The notes below the pieces were generated by a model that saw only the letters and a program-made list of their open reading frames with translations, had not been told where the DNA came from and made no database searches. This document shows positions 46,904 to 57,715 of a DNA stretch of 64,000 bases, piece after piece. The position numbers and the translations under genes were made by a program. The DNA is taken from NCBI GenBank assembly GCA_027943335.1, contig BSBK01005649.1, positions 1,072,001 to 1,136,000 of the forward strand. The letters are read 5' to 3'. The number at the start of each line of letters is the position of its first letter. The stretch's first letter is position 1. Source of the stretch: Chamaecyparis obtusa (taxonomy: Eukaryota > Streptophyta > Pinopsida > Cupressales > Cupressaceae).

Positions 46904-46928
46904 AGGTGAAAACCCAATTGAGGCACCT
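46904..46928 (+). other. A-bulge hairpin E2 (before RT)
   Basis: Outer stem AGGTG (46904-46908) with CACCT (46924-46928), AAAA bulge at 46909-46912. The inner part CCCAATTGAGG pairs CC with GG and CA with TG around a bulged A. Its bulge is 68 bp from that of E1. Confidence 0.6.
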
Positions 46929-49900
46929 ATGGAAGGGAGTTTGGATGTTCTACCAGATCACTATGAAGAAAGGTCTCCAATTCTAATTGAGCCAACAGAA
47001 AAGATAAACATTGGAACAAAAATAGAGCCAAAGTTCATACACTTAGCATCATCCCTATCCAGCGAAGAAAGAACAGAGTTCATTAAGTTCTTTAAGGAAA
47101 AGCAAGTTAACTTCATGTGGTCTTATGATGATATGCTAGGGTTAGACCCAAATTTGATAATGCATCACCTCAATATAAAGGAAGGAGCTAAACCGGTCAA
47201 GCAAAAACTTAGGAAAATGCATCCTCATATAGCCTTACTTGTCAAAGTAGAACTAGAGAAGCTATTAAAGGTGGGGTTTATAAGAGCCATTGATTATGCA
47301 CAATGGATCTCCAACATAGTGCCAGTATCAAAAGCGGATAAGTCAATCATAATTTTCATGAACTTTAGGGACTTAAACTTGGCATGTCCTAAAGACTATT
47401 TCCCACTTCCAAGCATTGATGCTATTGTAGACTTAATAGCGGGACACTCCATGTTTTCACTAATGGATGGATTTAGTGGTTATAATCAAATCAAGATAGC
47501 ACCCAAAGACCAAGATAAAACTGCCTTCACATGTGCATGGGGTACATTTTGTTGGAATGTCATGCCTTTTGGCTTGAAAAATGTCAAAGCAACCTATCAA
47601 AGAGCAATGACTACAATATTCCATGATATGATGCATAAATTCATGGAAGATTATGTGGATGACATACTAGCTAAGTCACATTCAAGAAAAGAACACCTAC
47701 CTATTTTGGCAATTTTTTTTGAAAGGTTAGAGGAGTTCAAAGTAAGGCTTAACCCAAAAAAGTGTACTTTTGGAGTTCAATCTGGTAAACTTCTAGGTTA
47801 CATTGTATCTGCCAAAGGGATAAACGTTGACCCAGCTAAAGTGAAGGCCATAATGGAAATGGAAGCACCTAAAACCATTAGTCAGATGAGATCTTTACAA
47901 GGAAGGATACAATCCATTAGGAGATTCATCTCTCAATTGGTAGAAAAATGCCATAATTTCACCCAACTCTTGCATAAAGATACAATCTTCAAGTGGGATG
48001 AAAAATGTGAAGAGGCTTTTAATCTATTAAAGAAATACCTCATGAATCCACCAATATTGATGCCACCTATCAGAGGCAAGCCCTTAATTTTGTACATTTC
48101 AGCAACAGAGAATTCATTGGGGGCACTTCTGGCACAAGAGGATGAGAATGGAAAAGAGAAAGCAATCTACTACATTAGTAGAACCTTAGTCAAATATGAG
48201 CTAAATTATACCTTCATGGAAAGGGCATGCTTGGTTGTAGTTTTTGCTTCCCAAAAATTATGCCATTATATGCTAGCCCACAAGATAAGGCTCATTGCTA
48301 AAATTGACCCTTTGAAGTATCTATTAAGCAAAACAACATTAAATGGAAGATTAGCAAAGTGGGTGATGATCCTAAGCGAATTCGATATAGACTATGTTGA
48401 TAGAAAAGCAATTAAAGGAAAAGTCATTGCAGACCAATTAGTAGAGGCACCACTTACTAATGATCATCCTATACAAGTTGAATTCCTAGATGCATAAATT
48501 GTAAATGTTGAGGCAAAAACATGGCAGCTCTATTTTGATGGTTCCTACACTCACCATAGGTCAGGAGTAGGCATACTCCTAATCACGCCTCAAGGTTCCA
48601 CTATCCCTAAGTCATACAAATTACTATTCCCATGTACAAACAATATAGCAGAATATGAAGCCTTGGTTATTGGAATCATGCTGGCATTAGAGTGGAAAGT
48701 GACAGAGTTAAAGGTATATGGAGACTCACAATTAGTCATAAATCAAGTCAATGAAGAATATCAAACTAAAGATGACAAATTGGTACCTTACAAAACCATG
48801 GTAGATAATCTTAAGAATTATTTCATAATCATCACATTTGAACAAGTGCCGAGAGAAAAGAACAAGGCAGTAGACGCCATGGCAACCCTAGCATCACTTT
48901 TGCAAATGTCTGATCAGAATAATAGATACGAGTTCTTGGTAGAAGAAGCGATTCAACCCGCATATGACCCAACCCATCCTTACACCATTTTCCTACTTAC
49001 TACAATTGACTCACCTTGGTATGCACCCATTTACACCTATTTGAAAGACCAAACACTTCCTATCAATCAAACTAGAAACCAAAAGAAAAGTTTCATTAGA
49101 CAAGCCACCAAATATACTATAATTGCTAAAACATTGTATCAAAAAAGTCTTGACAGAATGCTCCTTAGGTGTTTAGAAGAAGAAGAATCAAAATTAGCCT
49201 TACGAGAAATTCATGAAGGAATTTGTGGATCACACTCAAACAGATTATCTTTAGCTAAGAAACTTCTTAGGATAGGATATTTTTGGCCTACCATGGAAAA
49301 AGATTCTTGTAACTTTGAAAAAACTTGTAAGAAGTGTCAATTCCACAGAAATTTGATACATGCGCTGGCACAAGAACTTCATCCAATGACCACACCTTGG
49401 CCATTCTATCAGTGGGGTCTAGATCTAATAGGAATGATTCATCCACCATCTTCGAATGGGCATAAATTCATCATAATGGCCACATAATACTTTACTAAGT
49501 GGGTGGAAGTTGTACCCCTATCAACTTCAACAGGCAAAAATATATCCTTGTTTATCCTAAATCATATAATTTGTAGATATGGCATACCTCATGCCATCAT
49601 AACGAATAACGCAAGGTATTTCAAGAACAAAGACATAACGGAATTGTGCACCAAATTTCATATGATACATCATTCATCTTCAATCTATTAACCTCAAGGT
49701 AATGGACAAGCTGAAGCAACAAACAAAAACATATTGAAAATCTTGAAGAGAATGGTGGATAATTCTGGTAGAGATTGGCATATGAAGATAAACCTAACCT
49801 TGTGGGCTTATAGGACAAGCATAAGGACGCCAACAGGGGCTACACCCTTCTCCTTAATCTTTGGAACATAAGCAATTTTGCCTTTAGAGGTAGAACTCTC

Positions 49901-51285
49901 ATCCTTAAGGATATCTATGCATGGATTGATAAATGAGAAAGACTATAGGGTGGCTAGGCTACAAGAATTAGAACTATTGGATAAAAAATAGAAAGAAGCC
50001 TTTGATCACTTAAAGGTGTACCAGAATAGAATGTCAAGATCTTACAATAAACACATCAAGACAAGGACATTCCAAATAGGTGACCTAGTGTTGCGTGAAA
50101 ATCCCAAGAACCAAGCAGAAAGAGAGAAAAAAGGAAAGTGGGAAGCAAATTGGTTAGGACTGTATGCACCCTAAAATGGGCACCTAGACTTTGGGCCCCA
50201 TTTATTTGATTTATTTATCCTGAATCAGTTTTATCAATAATCAATATTTTCAACACTATCAATTTCTTAATCAAATCTTAATTTCAATCATATATTGGAT
50301 TTTTATCCTATGGGCTAACCATTTTATCCTAAGTTTTTATTTATTTAAAAGGAATATTTCCTCTCCTTTTATTAAATAAAAAGCCCCACCTTTTCTTCTT
50401 ATCCTAAGTTGCACAAATAAAGTATTATTCCTATTTTATAAAAAGGAAAAAAGCACTTTTTGTCTCATATGGACATAAAGTCAACTCCTATTTTCCTATT
50501 GGAGGATACTTATGCACATGGATTGCTCCTCTTTCAAGCTCCACCGCTGATTAAGACTTTTGCCTCTTAATCTCAATGGTCCATTTCACCTCATTTCTTA
50601 TAAAAGGAGAGCTCTCTCCCTCATTTTAGGACACTTGTTTTTATGCTAACTCTATGCTGCAGTAATTCTTGAAGACTTTGGAGCTTTTTGGAGATCATTA
50701 TTGCATTACATCTTAGAGTTCTTCATTTGCTTCATAGTTTAGTTTCCATTCTTGCATAGTAGTTCATGTTTATGCTTTCATAGCTTAGATTTCACTTTCA
50801 AGCTTTAGAATAATTCATCTAGCTTAATAGGAAGGGTTGTAACACATTGCTATTTCCATTTCATAGCTTAGTTTGTACTTCCATTTTTATAGCATAGCTT
50901 GCACATTTGCATTCTCATTCTTAGCTTGCATTGCATTGCATTTCCATTTGATTTTTTGGAGATATTGACACTCTTGCCCTTGTCCTCATTCAAATCTCTC
51001 ATTGTATGGTTGACTAGGAAGGTCACAAGCTCAATAGCTATAGCTGAGAGCAAATTCATAATCTTGCAACTCTATGCATAGAGAGCTATGGATCGATTTG
51101 TGAGGGCTCATTCTTGAGTTTCCTTGCATGTAAGGATTCATAGAAGTGCACTACTTTTGTGTGTACAAGAACCATTTCTCATTGTTGAAGATTTTGGGAC
51201 CAACACATACAAGTTATCAGATTGTGATGGTGAAGAGCTTCAAGAGCCCATAAACAACATACATCTTAAGAGGTTCTATACCTAG
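46929..51285 (+). pseudogene. pol region of element E (RT, RNase H, second RNase H, integrase), broken
   Basis: Plus frame 3. RT has YVDD at 47652-47663. The first RNase H contains YISRTLVKYELNYTFMERA (about 48171-48227), and the second RNase H-like domain has YFDGSYTHHRSG and GDSQLV (about 48530-48900). Integrase has its H-H-C-C finger and first Asp (49422) and keeps GNGQAEA. At the second catalytic position, however, it reads TNNAR where relatives read TDHG, so the Asp is Asn. Stops occur at 48495, 49485 and 49689 and in later codons; the frame is otherwise held. The tail WLG is cut by solo LTR F at 50160 and resumes after 51172, ending NNIHLKRFYT with the stop at 51283-51285. No gag or protease precedes it. 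Confidence 0.9.
50161..51167 (+). mobile_element. Solo LTR F inserted in element E
   Basis: 1007 bp, TGTATGCACC to GTGTGTACA, flanked by AGGAC (50156-50160) and AGAAC (51168-51172), a TSD with one mismatch. Removing it restores the continuous integrase-tail frame across the gap. A TATA box (TATAAAAG) lies at 50599-50606. There is no internal region or second LTR, so it is a recombination product. Orientation is taken from the TATA box. Confidence 0.88.
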
Positions 51286-53488
51286 GGTAGACGAAAGAGT
51301 ATAAAGAGTAACAGATGGAAAGCATCATATTTATTGTACATAATTCAAAAGAGATCTTGAAAACATCAAAAAACATTGAAAAAGTTGAAAATATCAAAAA
51401 CATTTGAAAAGCACAAAAGATCAAAAACATTTGAAAAGCACAAAAGATCAAAAACAGTGGAAAATTGAGCATGAAGAAAGGAAAAACATTCAAATATGAT
51501 CCTCAAAAAGATGTTGTCTTGGTGAAAACCTAGCAAATAGGTGCCTTGATAATATGAAAAAAAAAAGCAAAAAAAATGAAAAGCCAAAAATAAAAAAATA
51601 AAAAAATTGCAAATCTTAAGTAAACACTCAAAAGTTGCATTGCCCAACAAATCATGATCTTTGCTAAATCAAACCAAGGGCACCAATCCAAATTCAATGA
51701 GCTTTTGTAAAGAAAACATTAGTTGGCTCAAATCATTGCATCAAAATTGGAAAATTGCTACACTTGAACTTCATGATCAATATTACGTTTCAAACATCCA
51801 AATACTTGATCTAAACAACAACATTTAGCAAATTAGATCAAAATCTAAAAGGCTCAAACATAACTAAGGATCAAAGTGGATGAAGTTTTTGAAATATGGA
51901 TCTACAAACAAAAGAAATTTTTTTCAAAGTGATTACTTGATTTTTGGAATCATTTCTTTCTAGCAAATCGATGAAGTCTTGGACTAGATGAGCAATGATG
52001 AAGACATGATATTTTCTTGATTGCTACTTGAGTGCTTGTAAGGTTGATTCATAATAGTATGTGAATCCGTCTAATGACATGATCATCAAAGAATCATCAA
52101 GGACATTTGTATATGAAAGGGATCAATTCTTTGTCTATTTACTTGCAATATTAAAATCTGAGGAAAGAGGTATTCATATCATCATGGTTGAACCAGTGAG
52201 GATTGTACCAATTTCATGTTCCAAAAGCTTGATGATGATTATAAGCTCTCAATTTTGAATAATGACAGTTAGATGCATACATCTTAGATTAAATGCATTG
52301 TATATTGTTTTGCTTATCTTAGCTTAATTTGCAAGAGGAAAGCTAAAGGGGGTGGAGTTATCATCATCAAAAGACCAAATCAAGATACATCAAATGGTCA
52401 ATGATATCATCAATGGCACATCATGAAATTTCTTGAAATCTACATCATCAAATGTTCATCAATATAATCAAAGTCCTGATCAAAGTCATCAATGCTTGAA
52501 ATATCCATCATCAAAAATCATGCTCAAATCTGATCATCAAAGGTACATCAATGTCATCAAGATACATCTTCAAATGTTTGATCCATCAAAATGATTCATG
52601 CTTCATCAAGGATATCATCAACAATCAATCATGCTAATCAAATAGGGGCAACCTAATCCTGTTCATTATCTTCTCTTCTATCAATCCATAATTCTGTATC
52701 ATCAAAACATCTAATCTAATCATGTATCAAATATCAATCAGTCAAATCATCCAATTGATCATTTAACATCAATCAAGTTATCCTATCATCCATTTGCTCA
52801 TCTTGAGCGCATCAAATCTCCTAACTCTATATCGTGAGGAAGGAAAATCATTGTTTTGTCTCTCTAGATCTTGAGAGTGAAATATCAAACCACCATCAAC
52901 TTATCCTATCAGATTGACATCAACATCAACCAAGTGATTCTAACTGACATCAAACGATACCAAACCATCATCACCTTATCTCTTCTTATCAATCAAATCT
53001 TCTCTCATCAAATTCTCTCATGATCGAGGTATTTTCAAATTCTTGTATCAGGAAACAAATTGAAATTTCCCATTCTCAACCAAATCATCCAAAATCATTT
53101 CGATTCATTTCCTTAGGGGGCATGCAATCATATCATCATCCATAACATCATCAAGAATCAAGAAACTGATCATCAAATCAAATTGAAAGCTTTTATCAAA
53201 ATTTTTTTCGTAATCAAACGAAAGGGGCATTATATAAATCATCAAATCAAACATCATATTGAGATTAATCATCAAATCAAACATCATATCGAGAACGATC
53301 ATCAGAGAACCATATTAGGAGAGTTTCATATCAATCATATCTACATCAACCTCATATCAAAAAATCAGAGAATCAACCATCAAAAGACCATCAAATGAAC
53401 ATCAAAGATCGACCATCAATGAATCAGGACCTATCAATCAAGCAAGATCAGAGTATTCTTTGAATCGACATGCTTCGCATGTCAAGTC
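51286..53488 (+). other. 3' non-coding region of element E
   Basis: It begins with an A-rich stretch containing a 27-bp unit (ATCAAAAACATTTG...) repeated at 51394 and 51421. Hairpin E3 follows, then 52360-53460, which is dominated by irregular ATCATCAA, ATCAAT and CATCAA words. No coding sequence is recognised; frames here come from the low-complexity sequence. Confidence 0.65.
51521..51545 (+). other. A-bulge hairpin E3 (after pol)
   Basis: GGTG (51521-51524) with TGCC (51542-51545) using two G-U pairs, AAAA bulge at 51525-51528, inner stem CCTA (51529-51532) with TAGG (51538-51541), loop GCAAA. It lies 236 bp after the pol stop. Confidence 0.6.
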
Positions 53489-53501
53489 AAAGAGGGGCAT
53501 T
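53489..53501 (+). promoter_or_regulatory. Polypurine tract of element E
   Basis: AAAGAGGGGCATT immediately before the 3' LTR, close to those of elements A and B. Confidence 0.85.
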
Positions 53502-54393
53502 TGTAATCACCTAAAAATGGATAAAGATAATTTAATGATAATTCAAAGTAAATCAAGTCAAATCAAAGCAAATCAAGGACAAAATTGAATCAATTGAATC
53601 ACAATACATAATTAGCCAATCAAAATTAAGATCAAGTCTTAATTTGAGATCAATCAAAATTGAGAGCATTTTAATTAAGTGCAATCAAATCAAAATACAA
53701 TTAATTTAATTAATTGTATAGTCTTGGATTAAATTAAATTCAACCCATTCAAGGGGTACATGGCTAAAATAAATCAATTAAATCAATTAATAAAAATCAA
53801 TTACTCTCAACAACCTAAAAGGAGAGGAAAATCAAACAACCAATGAAATTAAAAGAAAGACATTCACATGGATCAAGCCAAATTGAATCTCAATCACTCA
53901 AAGTGAGAGAGAATCTTAGCCATCCATCTTGTTTACTTGTCCCAAGCTTTGAGGACACAAACTTTGCTTTGTCTTCAAAGGGTGGAACCAAAGACTTAAC
54001 CCCAACTCAACCATTATCAAATGCAACCACACCCCCTCGCATTGGGAAAATCTATAAAAGGAAGGCTAAAATCCTTCATAATTCAATCAACCACCTATTT
54101 GAGAATTGCATCAAACCTCTTGCAATTTGAATTTAGAAAAGCATTTAAGAGCATTTTAGCATTTACATTGATAATTGTTAGCTTTAGCATTGTTTATTTC
54201 AATCAATTCTCATTCTAGAACTGTCATTAGTGAGAGCTTACTTCATTAGCATTCTAGTTAGAGAGCCATAGGATGCTGAATAAGTCATTGATATTAGCTA
54301 ATAGTTGCTCAATTGTGGTTGTAATTTAGTTACTATTTCATTTATTGTTGATGATTAACATTAATTCTATGAAGATACATTCAATTGTATATA
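53502..54393 (+). repeat. 3' LTR of element E
   Basis: 892 bp, TGTAATCACC to TGTATATA (the terminal CA has mutated to TA). It lacks an 11-bp segment present in the 5' copy. TATA box at 54053-54060. Confidence 0.95.
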
Positions 54394-54398
54394 AGTAC

Positions 54399-55925
54399 TA
54401 TTAAAATCCTTTGAAATAAAGCCTTCTGCTCTAGATTCTTCCACCACTTGCCACATATTAGAGGCAAAAATATCCCAAAAGTGTTGGAAGAAAATAGATG
54501 GAAAGCTACTAGGACCAGGGGCTTTCTCTCCTCCTAACTCAAATAATGCATGTTTGACCTCATCAATCTTTACCAGTCTCATTAAACTTGTATTCTAAGC
54601 CTCACTAATGCAAGGATTAATATTAGATAAAAGATCTTCTCTATCATTATAAACTACCTGCGAACCCTTAAAACCATCATATAAGTGCCTTACCGCCTCC
54701 TTATTAATAGAATTTTTATCTGTTAAAACATTTCCCTACTAGTCTTCTATTGAAAAAATGTTTTTAACCACCCTTCTTGCTTTCACAATGAAAAACATTG
54801 GTGTTTCTATCACCTTCCTTCAACTAGGTCTCCCTTGACTTTTGTCTCCATAAATTCTCCTCTCACTACAATATTTATGAATATTCCTTCGTAAGAAATT
54901 GTTCTTTAACAAAATCCACCTCAAACATACCATTATCTATTGCCTTAGTATGTATATCTTCTAGTTCTTGTTCCAGCTCGAGTTTTTTTTTATAAATGTT
55001 CTTAAAAACTTCCTTGTTCCACCTTTTTAATTATTCTTTCACAAACTGTAATTTCTTAAAGAAGAGAAAGGCTTTATTTCTTGTTCTCTTTGGAGGATTT
55101 TCCCACCACTTCACAATGAGGTCCCTCAATCCATCCACATGCAACCACATTTTATCAATCTTGAAAGGTCACCTCTTGGGAGTTTCCCCTTCCTAAATCA
55201 CTAAGCTTATTAGATAATGGTATGACCCTATAAATGGAAGGATCTGAATGCTTAGGTCCCATTGTTTACCAGTCCACTTTCCAGCCAGTAAGAATCTATC
55301 TAGCTTCTCTGCAATGTTCAGAAATTCCACCCTCGTGTTGTTCCAAGTAAATTGAACTTTACTAAAATGTACCTCCAACATGTCATTATATATCAAAAAG
55401 TCAGTAAAATCCCTTTTCTTGACTCATCCATCCCACACCTCCCTACTTATTTGAAGGTCTTAGAATAGAATTATAGTCTCCCCCAAGAACAAACACTATG
55501 TCTCTCTCCCTTTGTAAGATTTTTGACAAAGTTTTCCAAACCTCTCTTAATCCATCAGTTTTCGTAGGCCCATACACATTAATAAGATCAAATTCTTCAT
55601 GTAGTTGTTTTGATCTCACCTTCAGCCATTGTCATGACTTATTAGATTCTCTCACATGCAAATCAACCGCCTTTGATTTTCAAAACACTCCGATACCCCC
55701 TAAATCTTCACCAACCTCCATAATCAAACATTTCCATCTACTAAATTGTCTTTCAAACTTAACCACATCTTCACCACTCAACTTCATTTCTTGTAATAAA
55801 AATACCTCTAGTTGTGTTTGATCAAGGCATCTCTTGATCAAATGAATCTTGTCAGGGGCATTACAATCCCTGACATTCCATGAAAGGACCTTCATTACCT
55901 TGGGAAAAGAAATACCCTTTTCCAC
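54399..55925 (-). pseudogene. LINE ORF2: endonuclease and start of reverse transcriptase, truncated
   Basis: On the minus strand an apurinic-type endonuclease begins KVLSWNVRDCN and LLQEMKLSG (55680-55925). Its C-terminal part has FTWNN, EKLDRFLLAGKW and GSYHYLIS (55193-55396). The last normally reads SDH in this family, so the catalytic Asp is Tyr. A decayed linker follows. The RT start IDEVKHALFELGGEKAPGPS and FFQHFWDIF (about 54450-54570) ends at SKDFNST, exactly at the TSD of element E. The frame's last bases lie at 45807-45808 beyond element E, where a copia-type LTR begins. The rest of RT is not in the window at this junction. Confidence 0.8.
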
Positions 55926-56620
55926 ATCTTAGTTTAGTTTGACCCACTGCACAACCAACCTTCTCTAACTGGGTTGTGGCTGACATTCACCCATGTTTCT
56001 CTCTTTCTCTAACTTGACTATGATTCCTTTTAGTCAAGGTTCATGAGATGTTTCTTTTCTCTATAATGCCCGTTGACGCATTCAAGCCCAGATCCTCACC
56101 ATCATCCCAATCATTATCAATCATGAATTATGTCTCATAATTATAACTCTCATATTTTCCTTTAGCCTCCTCAAAGGTCTACTCCAAATTTCTATCTAGT
56201 AACATGGGAATATCCTTAAAGATAACATTATCTACGGTGTCATCTCCATCTAAAACAACAACACATTATGAGACCAAAACCACTTCGTCAACGTTTTGAT
56301 TGTTGTCTCCAAAATGATGTCCACATAGGTTCTAATTGGAGCTAGAACTCTTGTTAGTCTCTTCATCTAGCTTTTTAGATCTTAGAGTTTTCTTACCCCA
56401 CTTAAGTTCTACTTGGGGAACAATGTGATCTATCTCCAGGGAAGAACCATCATGTATAGTTGGGGTACTCTGCTCCCTGCACTCCTACTAAGTGCTGAAT
56501 GACCACAACCATCTCCATTATCACCATACTATTGCCATGCTACATTGTACTTTCCTCCTCCAAAAATCCTCCACTTCTAAAATAAGAACCAAGGGTATCC
56601 ACCTCCGTCTCACTTCTTCT
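55926..56620 (-). other. LINE ORF1 tail and ORF1-ORF2 spacer, decayed
   Basis: A stretch between the zinc knuckle of ORF1 and the endonuclease start of ORF2, with no clear domain and no usable frame. It is probably the decayed C-terminus of ORF1. Confidence 0.4.
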
Positions 56621-57715
56621 CTAAATGATAATGTCTCTCAGAAAGTCTAGATCTTCTAACCAAGCCTCTCCTTCCCTTTCTTTAATGAAGTCAATAAGAG
56701 CATCCCTTTGAAGTCCTTTCCCTTTTATTCTTGTCAAACATTCTCCCGTCATGTGCTCAAGACCCTTGCATTCCTGACATGAACCTATATAATCTTCCAC
56801 TTCTACTATTGTCTCCACAATCCTTCCCCTATGATGAGCTCAACCATTTAAGGTAAAGGATGGTTAGCCTACCATAAGATGCATATACATGTGTACATAC
56901 TAAACTCCTTCATTTCTACTGCCTCTTCTGCCTTGACAAACTTGCCCAACTTATTTCCAATGAAACTTAGGGTTTCCTTGTCCAAGTACTCATGTGGGAG
57001 ATTATATAACCTTAACCATAGAGGGACCTCCTCTATCTTTGCAATTTTTGGGTTAAAATTAGGAACCCAATCTTTAATGTAAAACCCTTTACCATCCATC
57101 ATAAAAGACCCACTACCCATTATCCATTCTTTGTCTATGCTGCTTGGGCAAATAACTAGATAAAACCCATTAGGAAGGGTTTTAATTTCTATAGACTTCC
57201 CCCAGTGTTTATCGCACCAGTCTCTAATTTTTTTAAGAGACGACCAAGGGCCACTCCATTTTAGAAAAAAACCCCTTTCCTTAAAAAAGGAAATAGATTT
57301 ATTCCATTCTTTTTTCTTGATAAAAACTAACACAACATTATTGTGAATGGTGTTAGGGATTACCTTGTCAGGTTGTTGTGTGAGCACCTTATCTTTCGAC
57401 CTCCAAAATTTCCTTTCTAGGCTTTTGAAGGCAACTAGTTTATGCAGTCTCATGTTTGAAAAACCCCTTCGATTTTAAAACTGCTTCTCCCAGACCCTAT
57501 TGTTCATTCCTACAAATCCCCTCTAGTGCTTGTTGGAGCCTTCCACGCTTCCTCCTTTTGATGCCTTCCATTAAAACTATATTTCTAAATAGTGTTAAAC
57601 CCAGTCTGAGAATGCCTATTGAAGGGCCAACCTCGATAAGCATTACCATTATACTGCCTCTTATCGTGTCTTTGAAACCCATTCCAGTGTAGTTGCTCTC
57701 ATTCCGCCATCATCC
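56621..57715 (-). pseudogene. LINE ORF1 (DUF4283-type RNA-binding protein with zinc knuckle)
   Basis: Minus strand. The main open piece (56869-57453) carries a DUF4283-like domain of the sort found in plant LINE ORF1 and related proteins, with FFLKWSGPWSSLKKIRDWC, IMGSGSFMMDGKGFYIKDW and VPLWLRLYNLPHEYL. It is followed (56621-56818) by a zinc knuckle CQECKGLEHMTGEC (C-X2-C-X4-H-X4-C). The N-terminal part up to about 57715 is out of frame and has stops. DUF4283, knuckle, endonuclease, RT is the normal order of a plant L1-type LINE, and the 5' end is near 57720. Confidence 0.75.

Larger units (their letters stand above)
45814..54393 (+). mobile_element. gag-less Ty3/gypsy element E
   Basis: LTRs at 45814-46716 (903 bp) and 53502-54393 (892 bp) with perfect TSDs AGTAC (45809-45813 and 54394-54398). 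After the primer site only about 110 bp precede the first hairpin, and the pol frame opens directly at the spacer before RT. Gag and protease are thus absent. RT, both RNase H domains and integrase remain, with several stops. A solo LTR (F) is inserted in the integrase tail. By eye the LTRs differ by about 20 substitutions plus one 11-bp indel (about 2%). It inserted seven bases from the LINE/copia-LTR junction. Confidence 0.93.
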
